From: SIG607 sp045592625
Lineage (GTDB): Bacteria; Bacillota; Clostridia; Oscillospirales; Acutalibacteraceae
Direction of reading: 5' to 3'
DNA: 64,000 nt
NCBI GenBank assembly: GCA_045592625.1
Contig: JAZNVC010000016.1
Span: forward strand, 59,077 to 123,076
Part shown: piece by piece, positions 25,437 to 33,769 of the stretch
Layout of the letters: each line of letters starts with the position of its first letter
Numbering within the stretch: position 1 is the stretch's first letter
The notes under the pieces: generated by a model
Told to the model about the DNA's origin: nothing
What the model saw: the letters and a program-made list of their open reading frames with translations, nothing else
The model's database searches: none
Made by a program: the position numbers and the translations under genes

Positions 25437-25477
25437 AAAAAACCGCCTTTCATACAAAGTGTATGAAAGGCGGTTTT
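25437..25477 (-). terminator. 17-bp-stem terminator that also holds the next gene's Shine-Dalgarno
   Basis: Perfect arms 25439-25455 and 25461-25477 with a five-base loop, then six T on the minus strand, immediately before the ATG at 25436. The 3' arm contains GAAAGGCGG, the only ribosome binding site for the deacetylase. Confidence 0.88.
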
Positions 25478-25493
25478 ATTTTATTCTTTATGA

Positions 25494-26441
25494 TTAGTTA
25501 CATTCAGCCTGAAGAGGACCTGCAAGGTCTTTAAGGAAGAAGAGCTTGCCGGGAATGGTAGGAATGTATGTAGAGGTGATCCAAGGAGTCTTTTCGTGAC
25601 GAAGTGTCATCCAAAGAGACATACCCTGCCACTGCATACCTCTACCAAGAGTACCGTCAGCACCACCGATAGCATAGTCAGCCTTTAAGAAGATGCCAGG
25701 GCCAATAGTGTTAGCTCTGCATGGAACAAGAGTAGTTCTTGACTTAAAGCTGGTAAGAGCGTTCTGCTCAACGGTTAAAGGATGAATCTTAGCAGCAATT
25801 CTGTAAGGAACGTTTTCCCACTCAGCAGCATTTGCATAATCACCTGCAAATTGAGGCTCCCAGAAAGCGATATGACACATTCTGCCGATACCGTAAACAA
25901 GAACAAGTTTTGCCCCCTCTGCCTTTAAAGCGTCAATCTTTGCAGGATAGGTAGGAAGATTATCCTTTGTAGCAAAGTTTCTCTGATTTTCGGGAACGGT
26001 AAGTTCGCCAAGGGGATTAAAGAGAGCCTGTTCCATAGCATATTTGAAAGAACCGCTATTATCACTGGGAAGTGTATTTCCGTCAGCGTCAGCCCATTCG
26101 TCCATATTGAAGGTGTAAACGTGTTCGCAGGAAACCTTCCATGCGTTAATAAAGTAAACAACCCATTTATACATACCCATAGGACCTACGGGAAGAATGA
26201 AAGCAACCTTTTCGTTTCTTTCTTTAGCAAGTTTAATCTGCATTGCGATTTCGTGACCCATATAAACTTCAAATTCACCTAAGTTGTCGCACTTAATGGG
26301 AGTGAAGTTATCATTCCAATGAGCCTGATGTTCTGTAATGCTTTCGGGTGCACCGATAGCTGCATCAATTTTTTCAAAGTCCCATCCTGCAGGATAGAAG
26401 CCCTCAAGAGCAGAACCTTTTACAGTAGAATTAAAATCCAT
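25494..26441 (-). CDS. NagB/RpiA-superfamily sugar-phosphate isomerase-like protein
   Basis: 315 residues. The glucosamine-6-phosphate isomerase family fold is suggested by KVAFILPVGPMGMYKWVVYF, YTFNMDEWADADG and KLVLVYGIGRMCHIAFWEP, which parallel the phosphate loop, the active-site Asp region and the G.G..GHIAFNEP motif of NagB (here GRMCHIAFWEP). The length exceeds NagB (about 240-270). It may isomerise or deaminate an amino-sugar phosphate, but the substitutions mean the substrate may differ. AGGAGAG precedes the ATG. It lies 30 bases after the PIG-L deacetylase, in the same operon, downstream of an AraC-type site. Confidence 0.8.
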   Translation of the reverse strand: MDFNSTVKGSALEGFYPAGWDFEKIDAAIGAPESITEHQAHWNDNFTPIKCDNLGEFEVYMGHEIAMQIKLAKERNEKVAFILPVGPMGMYKWVVYFINAWKVSCEHVYTFNMDEWADADGNTLPSDNSGSFKYAMEQALFNPLGELTVPENQRNFATKDNLPTYPAKIDALKAEGAKLVLVYGIGRMCHIAFWEPQFAGDYANAAEWENVPYRIAAKIHPLTVEQNALTSFKSRTTLVPCRANTIGPGIFLKADYAIGGADGTLGRGMQWQGMSLWMTLRHEKTPWITSTYIPTIPGKLFFLKDLAGPLQAECN

Positions 26442-26471
26442 TTTTATCTCTCCTATTTTTAAAAATTATAA

Positions 26472-27176
26472 TTACGGTAACAATCTCTTGGTTGTACCAC
26501 GCAGACCTGCCATAAGTCTTCTATAGCCTTCTGCATACTCAACACCGCATTGTGCACCACGCATTTCGGAACACATTCTGGTTTTTTTCAAAATATCAAC
26601 GCCGTCATGGTCTCTAAGCCATACGATTTGGCTTTCGTGACAAGCAAGCATCTCAAGTTTGGTTTCAATTTCGTCGGTTATATCAACAAACTCATATGGT
26701 TCACAACTTACGTTATTGTAGTTGTCCATATAATAAATAGGTGTTACATCACAAGCTTCACCAAGGTCAGCTCTGTAATGAGGAACACTTGCAGAGAAGG
26801 AAGCCTTATAAACAAGCTTGGACACTTCAACGTGGTCAGACATATAGTCATCGGGACCGTGAGTGATAATAAAATCAGGTTTTGCTTCACGGATAACCTT
26901 AACCAGTTGGTCGTGTTGCTCAACATTGGTAGAATCAACACAAAGGTCACCAACATTTAAGGTAACGGTCTTGAACCCTCCGATATCGCCTGCTTTTTTA
27001 GCTTCAGCAATACGAATTTTACCAAGTTCTTCGGGTTCAATTACAACGTGACCCATATTACCGTTTGCTACATGACATACAGTAACGTTGTCTCCGCGCT
27101 TCTTACAACGAAGAAGTGTTCCACCGCAATGAACTTCCATATCATCGGGATGGCATGAAATAGCTAATACGTTCAT
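26472..27176 (-). CDS. PIG-L/LmbE-family N-acetyl sugar deacetylase
   Basis: About 234 residues with the zinc motif HPDDMEVHCGGT near the N-terminus, ITHGPDDYMSDHVEVS carrying the second ligand, and a Rossmann-like core. Family members remove N-acetyl groups from GlcNAc-type sugars or glycosides (BshB, MshB, chitobiose deacetylases). The start is the ATG at 27176 after GGAGG; the open frame runs 21 bases further. It leads a two-gene operon with the NagB-like isomerase and is divergent from the AraC regulator. Context suggests deacetylation of an amino sugar before isomerisation. Confidence 0.87.
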   Translation of the reverse strand: MNVLAISCHPDDMEVHCGGTLLRCKKRGDNVTVCHVANGNMGHVVIEPEELGKIRIAEAKKAGDIGGFKTVTLNVGDLCVDSTNVEQHDQLVKVIREAKPDFIITHGPDDYMSDHVEVSKLVYKASFSASVPHYRADLGEACDVTPIYYMDNYNNVSCEPYEFVDITDEIETKLEMLACHESQIVWLRDHDGVDILKKTRMCSEMRGAQCGVEYAEGYRRLMAGLRGTTKRLLP

Positions 27177-27202
27177 AAAAATACCTCCAAATATCAAATA
27201 TA

Positions 27203-27231
27203 TTGACTTAATTACAATTCTATGCTAACAT
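27203..27231 (+). promoter_or_regulatory. Probable promoter of the AraC regulator gene
   Basis: TTGACT (27203-27208), 17 bases, TAACAT (27226-27231). The operator at 27244-27276 would lie just downstream of its start, so autorepression is plausible. Confidence 0.45.
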
Positions 27232-27245
27232 AATCATAAAATCAA
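27217..27245 (-). promoter_or_regulatory. Promoter of the PIG-L/NagB-like operon
   Basis: Minus strand TTGATT (27240-27245), 17 bases, TAGAAT (27217-27222). The proposed AraC site overlaps the outer two bases of the -35. Confidence 0.7.
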
Positions 27246-27276
27246 TGCACAAATATATGTTTTCTGTACACTTTTG
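27244..27276. promoter_or_regulatory. Proposed AraC-type operator, site 1
   Basis: AATGCACAAAT, 11 bases, GTACACTTTTG. The half-sites GCACAAATAT (27247) and GTACACTTTT (27266) form an imperfect direct repeat 19 bases apart. The same arrangement occurs at 30138. It overlaps the minus-strand -35 and lies directly upstream of the regulator's ribosome binding site. Confidence 0.65.
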
Positions 27277-27293
27277 TAAAGGAGGTTACCGTT

Positions 27294-28184
27294 TTGGAAC
27301 CAAGGTACGGCAAAAACTCAATAAACTGCCTAATTAACGTTAAACAGATAATGTCTATTCATTATTTTGAGTTTAAATCAACATATAATTTTTCAGGTGA
27401 AATACACAATTACTGGGAATTGGTTTACATAGATAAAGGCGTTGCTGTTGTGACCTGCAATGACCGTACCACAAGACTTTCACAAGGAGAAGCTATTTTT
27501 CACAAACCCGGTGAAAGTCACGCCATTGCAAGTGACCCCGAAAACCCACCCACAGTATTTATAATCACCTTCTATTGCCCATCAAAAGATATGAATTTCT
27601 TTAACGACAGGCATATGAACATCCCCACACCCCTTCGAAAATACATAGCCGAAATGATATCCGACGGCGAAGAAGCTTATCATCTTGAAGACGACAGCCC
27701 TTACGAAACGGAATTAAAAAAACGCAGTGATGGTTCATTCGGCAGCGAACAGCTTATAAAGTTAAATCTTGAAATGTTACTTTTAAAGCTTATTCGTTCC
27801 ACTATTCTTCCTAAAATTGACGACGAAACAAAGAACTTCGACAAACTTACTACCTCTATTATTAATATTCTCGCCAACAACGTTTATGGCAGAATAACGG
27901 TTGAAGCCATAAGCAGAGAACTGGGCTTTTCAAGAACACACATTTCCTCGGTGTTTAAAGAAAACTGCTCAAAAACCATTACCGAATATCTGACCGACCT
28001 TAAAATCAGCGAAGCAAAGTATCTTATCAGAAAAGATATTTATACGATTTCTCAGATTTCCGATTTTCTTTGCTATGATAATCCTCATTATTTTTGCCGT
28101 GTTTTCAAAAAGGCAACCAAAATGACTCCAACGCAGTACGCTATGAGCGTATCATATCCCGATAAATTTGCTAAAAAAGAATAA
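27294..28184 (+). CDS. AraC-family transcriptional regulator (cupin plus HTH)
   Basis: 296 residues. The N-terminal 100 residues form a cupin-like sensor (NYWELVYIDKGVAVVTC, LSQGEAIFHKPGESHAI), and the C-terminal 100 carry two helix-turn-helix units (TVEAISRELGFSRTHISSVF and TISQISDFLCYDNPHYFCRVFKK, cut to core residues ISQISDFLCYDNPHYF). The start is TTG 27294, nine bases after a full AGGAGG. It is divergent from the PIG-L/NagB-like operon and convergent with the aldolase operon. It is the only regulator in the island and probably acts at the paired sites 27244 and 30138. Confidence 0.9.
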   Translation: MEPRYGKNSINCLINVKQIMSIHYFEFKSTYNFSGEIHNYWELVYIDKGVAVVTCNDRTTRLSQGEAIFHKPGESHAIASDPENPPTVFIITFYCPSKDMNFFNDRHMNIPTPLRKYIAEMISDGEEAYHLEDDSPYETELKKRSDGSFGSEQLIKLNLEMLLLKLIRSTILPKIDDETKNFDKLTTSIINILANNVYGRITVEAISRELGFSRTHISSVFKENCSKTITEYLTDLKISEAKYLIRKDIYTISQISDFLCYDNPHYFCRVFKKATKMTPTQYAMSVSYPDKFAKKE

Positions 28185-28197
28185 CCCTAACTACCAG

Positions 28198-28230
28198 CAT
28201 AAAAAAAGAGACCTGATGGTCTCTTTTTAT
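28198..28230. terminator. Bidirectional terminator between the AraC gene and the aldolase
   Basis: AAAAAGAGACC, four-base loop TGAT, GGTCTCTTTTT. Confidence 0.9.
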
Positions 28231-29066
28231 TATGCTTTATCAGCCGAACCGAAAAGCTTTATTTTATTAATAACACACTTCTTGATTTCCTCAACCTTCA
28301 TATTGCGGATTTCAAGATAGCCTTTATTTTCCTTAAGTCCTTCTTCCATAGCCTTTACGCCTGCTACGCAAAGGTCGGTAAAGATATTAACCTTAGCAAT
28401 ACCATCTCTGATAGAGTTTCTGAAGTCATCATCGCTAAGTCCTGAGCCACCGTGAAGAACGAGAGGAGTATCACAAGCATTTCTGATTTCTTTAAGTCTT
28501 TCAAGGTCAAGCTTAGGCTTGGTCTTATATACGCCGTGAGCAGTTCCGATAGCAACTGCAAGGGCATCAACGCCTGTATCATTTACGAAATTAACAGCCT
28601 CTTCGGGAGTTGTATACATATCATCTTCAACACCGTCACCGTCAACAGCATTTCCTACGTGACCGATTTCGCCTTCAACGGAAGCACCAAATGAATGAGC
28701 AATTTTAACTATTTCTCTGGTTTCTTCAATATTCTTGTCGCTTTCTCCCAACGAACCGTCAAACATAATACTTGAAAAACCAAGTTTTAAAGCCTCAATA
28801 CATCTGTCAAAGGTAAGACCGTGGTCATAGTGAAGAACTACGGGCACCTTTGCACGTTCAGCAAGGGCACGAAGTGAAGGAGCAATAAGTTTTAATTCAC
28901 CAAAAGGTAAAAGGATTTCTGCAGTACCGATAACAACGGGAGAATTCATTTCCTCGGCAGCGGCAATAACAGCCTCAGCCATATCGGTATCAGTGGTGTT
29001 GAAAAGACCTACGGCATAGTGGCCTTCCTGAGCTTTTTTGAGTACGTCATTTAAGTTTACTATCAT
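28230..29066 (-). CDS. Class II ketose-bisphosphate aldolase (Fba/GatY/KbaY type)
   Basis: 278 residues. Zinc ligands and substrate loops are intact: VVLHYDHGLTFDRCIEAL (HxDH), SIMFDGS, EGEIGHVG, AIGTAHGVY and VLHGGSGLSDDD. It cleaves a ketose 1,6-bisphosphate to dihydroxyacetone phosphate and an aldehyde. The length is that of GatY/KbaY and Bacillus-type Fba. It overlaps the PfkB kinase by four bases, which strongly suggests the kinase makes its substrate. It is therefore a catabolic aldolase of the island, not the glycolytic one. Tagatose- or fructose-type substrates are both possible. Confidence 0.9.
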   Translation of the reverse strand: MIVNLNDVLKKAQEGHYAVGLFNTTDTDMAEAVIAAAEEMNSPVVIGTAEILLPFGELKLIAPSLRALAERAKVPVVLHYDHGLTFDRCIEALKLGFSSIMFDGSLGESDKNIEETREIVKIAHSFGASVEGEIGHVGNAVDGDGVEDDMYTTPEEAVNFVNDTGVDALAVAIGTAHGVYKTKPKLDLERLKEIRNACDTPLVLHGGSGLSDDDFRNSIRDGIAKVNIFTDLCVAGVKAMEEGLKENKGYLEIRNMKVEEIKKCVINKIKLFGSADKA

Positions 29067-30088
29067 AATTTTATCTCTTTTCTGCCGAATTTGTCGGCTA
29101 ATTTTTTAACTTCTTCATAAGGGCGCATACCGTCTATCGAATTTTCGCTAAAAAGATTACAAGCCGCAGCTGAAGAAGCAAATTCAAGTATTTCTTTGTC
29201 GGGAAGATTATAATAAATACCGTATAGTGTTCCCGCACAGAAGGAGTCGCCTGCTCCTACACTTCCTTTAATAAGTTCTGACGGAATTTTAAGAGAAGGA
29301 ACCGCTGTAAAGGTTTTGGTTTTTACATCATAAGCAAAACCTGCATCCTTACAGTGAAGCACAATTTTTTCCTTAACACCAGCCTCAGCCATAAGCTCCA
29401 TAGTCTTTTTAATGTTAGCGGTATTTAAACTGCCGTCAGCGTTATAAGGCTGAACACCGAAAAGCGTAGTGCTTTCGATTTCGTTCATTATTGCATAATC
29501 GCAATATTTAAGGGCAGGAAGAATTGTTGCTTTATAATCGGCGGTAGCATCACTTACTACGTCAATGCTGGTTTTGATTCCCCTGTCCTGAACATTTTTT
29601 AAGAAACCTGCCATTTTAGTTCCGTAAACCTCATCCTTAGCATCAAAGCCATCAAGAAGAAGTATATATCCGGCATGAAGAATATCACAATCCAGCTTGT
29701 TTAAATCAACATCTTCGGGAACAAACTGAGCATTTGCACCGCGTGCGTGGAAGAATGTACGCTCTCCGGTAGGAAGACTGATTACATCACTAAAGGAAGT
29801 AGGCTGGTCTTCACTCATTAAAACAGATGAGGCATCAATGTTAAATTCTTTAAATTTATCCATTATGTAGAGTCCGCCCTCATCGTTGCCGATTTTACCG
29901 ATTGCCGAAAGAGGAATTTCGCTATCAATTTTGCGAAGGTTAATAGCAGTATTGGGCACAGCACCGCCCACCGCACGTTTAACATCCTTTATGTTGGCAA
30001 GAAGACCAATTTCAGGATAACAGTCAACGGTTTTTACAACGTCGGTAATAATATTACCAACAAATGTAATGCCTTTTTTGTTTTGCAT
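29063..30088 (-). CDS. PfkB-family carbohydrate kinase
   Basis: About 341 residues of the ribokinase/PfkB family: N-terminal VGNIITDVVKTVDCYPE, GGAVPNTAINLRKI, and the C-terminal signature KGSVGAGDSFCAGTLYG with the catalytic Asp. It phosphorylates a sugar or sugar phosphate. ATG 30088 after AGAGGTGAT is preferred over a start nine bases upstream. It overlaps the aldolase gene by four bases. Its promoter is preceded by the second proposed AraC site, so it should respond together with the deacetylase operon. Substrate unknown. Confidence 0.9.
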   Translation of the reverse strand: MQNKKGITFVGNIITDVVKTVDCYPEIGLLANIKDVKRAVGGAVPNTAINLRKIDSEIPLSAIGKIGNDEGGLYIMDKFKEFNIDASSVLMSEDQPTSFSDVISLPTGERTFFHARGANAQFVPEDVDLNKLDCDILHAGYILLLDGFDAKDEVYGTKMAGFLKNVQDRGIKTSIDVVSDATADYKATILPALKYCDYAIMNEIESTTLFGVQPYNADGSLNTANIKKTMELMAEAGVKEKIVLHCKDAGFAYDVKTKTFTAVPSLKIPSELIKGSVGAGDSFCAGTLYGIYYNLPDKEILEFASSAAACNLFSENSIDGMRPYEEVKKLADKFGRKEIKL

Positions 30089-30110
30089 TAATATCACCTC
30101 TGTTCAGTTT

Positions 30111-30139
30111 ATTTTATCATTGCTTTATATTATTAACAA
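30111..30139 (-). promoter_or_regulatory. Promoter of the kinase-aldolase operon
   Basis: Minus strand TTGTTA (30134-30139), 17 bases, TAAAAT (30111-30116). The operator overlaps the last two bases of the -35 exactly as at 27240-27245. Confidence 0.65.
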
Positions 30140-30170
30140 TGCACAAATGTAAAGAAAAGGTACACATTTG
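30138..30170. promoter_or_regulatory. Proposed AraC-type operator, site 2
   Basis: AATGCACAAAT, 11 bases, GTACACATTTG. Half-sites begin at 30141 and 30160, again 19 bases apart. It lies between two divergent promoters. Confidence 0.65.
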
Positions 30171-30189
30171 AAAAAATATCACATATAGA

Positions 30190-30218
30190 TTGACAGTAGT
30201 TTTTAATTGTTGTAAAAT
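30190..30218 (+). promoter_or_regulatory. Promoter of the DUF4432 gene
   Basis: TTGACA (30190-30195), 17 bases, TAAAAT (30213-30218), starting 20 bases past operator site 2. Confidence 0.75.
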
Positions 30219-30256
30219 GCATTTATATATTATCACACAAAAAGGAGAAAATCAAT

Positions 30257-31255
30257 ATGAATTATTATGTTGGACATCCTCTTCAGACACGAGGTGTAGA
30301 GCAGTATGTTTTAAAAGGTGGCAAAGGAGAAGGAATGGACTTTGTTTATGCCAGAAACGGAAAAGGTCTTGAAATATGGATAAGCGTTAGCCGTTGTGCC
30401 GACGTAGCAAGGGTTACATATAATGGTAAAAATATGAGTTATACCTCTCCTTGCGGTCAGGTTGCTCCCTCATATTACGACAGAACAGGGTTTAACTTTT
30501 TAAAATCCTTTAACGGCGGTTTTTTCACCACCTGCGGTTTTGACGGTGCTGGTGCACCCTGTATTGACGAAGGCGAAGAAATAGGTCTTCACGGCAGAAT
30601 AGGCAATACTCCTGCCACACTTGACGCCATTTTAGAAGAAAATGACCAACTCAAAATAGTATTTACTGTAATAGATCAGGTTCTTTTCGGCAGAAAGTTT
30701 ACCCTTAAACGTACATATATTCTTTCCTATACCGAAAATAGTTTCAGCGTAAATGACAGCGTAACCAACCTTGGTGACAACAGTGAGCCTTTCTGTCTTT
30801 TGTACCACTGCAATATGGGTTATCCCCTTCTCAGTGAAAAAAGCATTGTTCATTTACCAAACAATAAAATTTGGGCAATTACCGAAAACGCAATCGCCAA
30901 CATAGACACTGCACTGGTTATGGAAAAGCCTCAGGCAAATTATGCGGAACGTTGCTATTTCTTTGATACAAAAGAGAATAACGGCAATGTAAATCTGGGA
31001 ATATACAACCCCGATATAAATGCCGGTCTTGTCATGACATATAAGAAAAACGAACTTCCCTGTCTTACTGAATGGAAGATGATGGGCAAATACGATTACG
31101 TATTAGGTATTGAACCCGGTAACGTAAACCCATGCCCCAGAAACAAAATGAGAGAAAAAGGCGTTCTTCCCTTCCTTAACAGCGAAGAAACTAAGAACAG
31201 CAAAATCACCTTCTCCTTTACCGATAAAATAGATGAATTTGAAGGATGTTTCTAA
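30257..31255 (+). CDS. DUF4432 family, aldose-1-epimerase-like protein
   Basis: 332 residues, all-beta, of the galactose mutarotase-like superfamily (DUF4432). Seen are SRCADVARVTYNGKNMSYTSP, GGFFTTCGFDGAGAP, GLHGRIGNTPA with the conserved His, YHCNMGYPLLSE and a late EWKMMG followed by GIEPGN. These give the conserved His, His and Glu expected of a mutarotase site. It would interconvert anomers or act on a sugar acid. GGAGAAAA precedes the ATG. It is divergent from the kinase-aldolase operon and shares operator site 2, so it belongs to the same island. Confidence 0.82.
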   Translation: MNYYVGHPLQTRGVEQYVLKGGKGEGMDFVYARNGKGLEIWISVSRCADVARVTYNGKNMSYTSPCGQVAPSYYDRTGFNFLKSFNGGFFTTCGFDGAGAPCIDEGEEIGLHGRIGNTPATLDAILEENDQLKIVFTVIDQVLFGRKFTLKRTYILSYTENSFSVNDSVTNLGDNSEPFCLLYHCNMGYPLLSEKSIVHLPNNKIWAITENAIANIDTALVMEKPQANYAERCYFFDTKENNGNVNLGIYNPDINAGLVMTYKKNELPCLTEWKMMGKYDYVLGIEPGNVNPCPRNKMREKGVLPFLNSEETKNSKITFSFTDKIDEFEGCF

Positions 31256-31258
31256 TCA

Positions 31259-31299
31259 ACAAAAAACACTGTAAACGAAAGTTTACAGTGTTTTTTTAT
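31259..31299. terminator. Bidirectional terminator, DUF4432 and glycosyltransferase genes
   Basis: AAAACACTGTAAAC, loop GAAA, GTTTACAGTGTTTT with flanking A and T runs. Confidence 0.92.
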
Positions 31300-32161
31300 A
31301 TTCTCTTATAAGCTTTTTTGAATGAATAGTTCCCTTTATGATGGCAAAGAGTTTTTTAAGTTTCTTTTCTTCAAAAAACACCTTTAAAATAAACCATCTG
31401 ATATAGGTTCTTCTTTCCTGTTTTAAGTCCAAAAAGTCCTTATGCTTATAAATATAATATTTTATATTTCTTGCATAGTAGTAGGTACGAAGCGGACTAT
31501 GGTTATAGGTGTAAAAAGGCTTTTTAAGTTTTTCTATGCCCAAAAGTTTCCCGAAAAGCACGAAAAATTTAACCTCTTTTGCACTTCCTAATCTATGGTG
31601 CAAAATCGCTCTGTTTACCCTTATTATCCTTTTGCCTGCCTTTAAAACACGGGTGCAGTAATCAAAATCGACACAGTCGATAAACATTTTTTCATCAAAG
31701 CCGCCGATTTCTTTCCATATTTTAAGGTTTGTAAGACACCCCGAAGTAACAGGACGGTCGATTTCTTCAATTAATGGTGCATCCTCTGTTTTGCGGTTTT
31801 CAAAATCATCAATTACCCTTGGGGCGATAATGGCAATATCATCACTAATATAGTGTTGCATTTCTTCCACCATATTTTCACCCGCCACAGAATCTTGGTC
31901 AAGGGTAACAATATAGTCAAAGCCTTCGGTTAAAGCTATATTGCAAAGCTGATTAAGTGCTTTTGCAATACCTGAGTTTTGATCATTTAATATAAAGGAA
32001 ATTTTTTCTTCTCTTTCAAAAATTTCTTTAATTTCATTTATATTTTTACTGCCGTTATCAACCAAATAAATATGTTCTACGTCATTTTTTATTGCCGATA
32101 TATTCTCTTTTAGTCTTTCCTTTTCGGGTTCGTAAAGAACAACACCTGCACAAATCCTCAT
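31283..32161 (-). CDS. GT2 glycosyltransferase, rhamnosyltransferase-like
   Basis: About 292 residues. A GT-A fold is shown by VLYEPEKERLKENISAI, YLVDNGS, DYIVTLDQDSV (nucleotide-sugar and metal site) and MFIDCVDFDYCTRVLKAG. The VTLDQDS form is typical of RfbF-like rhamnosyltransferases. A basic C-terminal tail probably holds it at the membrane. ATG 32161 follows GTGAGG; the frame runs 48 bases further into the ATPase gene. It is third in an exporter operon and likely builds the exported polymer, donor sugar unknown. Confidence 0.85.
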   Translation of the reverse strand: MRICAGVVLYEPEKERLKENISAIKNDVEHIYLVDNGSKNINEIKEIFEREEKISFILNDQNSGIAKALNQLCNIALTEGFDYIVTLDQDSVAGENMVEEMQHYISDDIAIIAPRVIDDFENRKTEDAPLIEEIDRPVTSGCLTNLKIWKEIGGFDEKMFIDCVDFDYCTRVLKAGKRIIRVNRAILHHRLGSAKEVKFFVLFGKLLGIEKLKKPFYTYNHSPLRTYYYARNIKYYIYKHKDFLDLKQERRTYIRWFILKVFFEEKKLKKLFAIIKGTIHSKKLIREYKKTL

Positions 32162-32168
32162 TTTTACC

Positions 32169-32912
32169 TCACGAATTGGCAATATTTTTATATGCCTCGC
32201 AAACCTCACTTGTTTCGCCTAGCATTTTTAAATTGCCCTTTTCAATCCACATAACTCTATCGCAAAGACGCTCTATCTGTGCAATGGTATGAGAAACAAT
32301 AACTATGGTAGTTCCGCCCTCCATAAGTTCATTTATTCTTTTTTCGCACTTTTCCTGGAAAAGAAAATCACCAACTGACAGAATTTCGTCAACGATAAGT
32401 ATATCGGGGGTTATAACCGTTGCAATAGCAAAAGCGATACGGGCAACCATACCCGAAGAATAGTTCTTTATAGGCATATCAAGAAAATCCCTAAGCTCTG
32501 CAAAATCAACTATCTGGTCAAAATGCTCGTCTATATACTTTTTGGAATAACCCAGTACGGCACCGTTAAGATAAATATTTTCTCTAGCGGTAAGTTCACC
32601 GTCAAATCCTGCACCAAGTTCAATTAACGGAGCGATATTACCGTTAACGGTAATTTTTCCGCTTGTGGGCTTTAAAATTCCCGAAATCATTTTAAGGGTA
32701 GTACTTTTTCCCGAACCGTTAGTTCCTACAATACCGAAAACCTCTCCCTTTTTTATTTTAAAAGAAATATCGTTTACGGCAACAAAATCTTTGAAGAAAA
32801 GCTGACGTTTAATAAGCTTGATAAAATATTCCTTTAAGCTTTCAAGACGTTCTGACGCCATATTAAAGTGCATTGAAATATTTTGAGCTATAATTGAATA
32901 TTCCTGTTCCAT
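32169..32912 (-). CDS. Polysaccharide/teichoic acid ABC exporter ATPase (Wzt/TagH type)
   Basis: About 247 residues: Walker A GTNGSGKST, NIAPLIELGAGFD, signature YSSGMVARIAFA, Walker B ILIVDEILSVGD. The IELGAGF motif is typical of polysaccharide exporters. It lacks the C-terminal glycan-binding domain of longer Wzt proteins, so substrate recognition must lie elsewhere. The first 74 residues of the open frame overlap the permease; ATG 32912 with AAGGAGG is the start. It is 13 bases after the permease and seven before the glycosyltransferase. Confidence 0.92.
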   Translation of the reverse strand: MEQEYSIIAQNISMHFNMASERLESLKEYFIKLIKRQLFFKDFVAVNDISFKIKKGEVFGIVGTNGSGKSTTLKMISGILKPTSGKITVNGNIAPLIELGAGFDGELTARENIYLNGAVLGYSKKYIDEHFDQIVDFAELRDFLDMPIKNYSSGMVARIAFAIATVITPDILIVDEILSVGDFLFQEKCEKRINELMEGGTTIVIVSHTIAQIERLCDRVMWIEKGNLKMLGETSEVCEAYKNIANS

Positions 32913-32925
32913 TAGCCTTTCCTCC

Positions 32926-33738
32926 TTAAATATGAAGAATAAATTTATCCTGCTTTTTATTGAAGACAAAAATTCCAAGCAGCATAAATATAAGCGCATA
33001 TCCAACGCAAAGAATAATCGACAGTATATCGGGTGTTTTATGGAAAAGAACAAGGTCACGGAATGCTGTAATATACTGACACATAGGATTGAAAACAAAT
33101 ACCTTTTCAATAAACATTCTCCAGAATGTTGCATTTGCCCCCTCTTTAATACCTATATTTTCCAAGGTGTAAAATACAGGAGTTAAATACATCCATGCAG
33201 TAAGGATAATACCGTATATGTGCAGAGTATCTCTGAAAAATACGGCAAGTACCGAGAGTATAAGCCCAAGTCCCAAACAGAAGAAATAAAATACCACCAG
33301 AAGAATAGGTAATAAAAGGATATGCCAACTTAAGCCTATTTGTTCAATAAGTCCTACTATAAGCACAGCCACCATAGAAACAGCAAAGTTAACAAAAGCA
33401 AAGCTTACCTTTTGTATAGGGAAAATATATTTTGGAATATAAACCTTTTTAATAAGAGAAGCACTTGCTAAAATCGACTGCATAGACGTATTTGTTGCTT
33501 CGCTTAAAAAGTTAAACATAGTCTGTCCGATTATAACATAAACAGGATAGGAATAATTTCCTAAATCGATGCGAAATACGACCTTAAATACGGTGGATAC
33601 TATAAGCATCATAAATAAAGGATTCAGTACGCTCCATGCAATACCCAGTACACTTCTTCGGTATTTAATTTTAAAATCCTTTGTGATAAGATAAGAAAGC
33701 AAAAAACCGTGCTTTTTCATTTCTTTTATAAAGCCCAT
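32926..33738 (-). CDS. Polysaccharide/teichoic acid ABC exporter permease (Wzm/TagG type)
   Basis: About 270 residues with six membrane helices of the ABC-2 type; the N-terminal interfacial segment KDFKIKYRRSVLGIAWSVLNP is characteristic of Wzm/TagG. It moves lipid-linked polymer across the plasma membrane with the downstream ATPase. ATG 33738 follows AAGGAGAAGATT; the frame extends 78 bases upstream through the promoter, which rules out the earlier start. It heads the permease-ATPase-glycosyltransferase operon. Confidence 0.92.
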   Translation of the reverse strand: MGFIKEMKKHGFLLSYLITKDFKIKYRRSVLGIAWSVLNPLFMMLIVSTVFKVVFRIDLGNYSYPVYVIIGQTMFNFLSEATNTSMQSILASASLIKKVYIPKYIFPIQKVSFAFVNFAVSMVAVLIVGLIEQIGLSWHILLLPILLVVFYFFCLGLGLILSVLAVFFRDTLHIYGIILTAWMYLTPVFYTLENIGIKEGANATFWRMFIEKVFVFNPMCQYITAFRDLVLFHKTPDILSIILCVGYALIFMLLGIFVFNKKQDKFILHI

Positions 33739-33769
33739 AATCTTCTCCTTATCAATACTTAATAAATCA

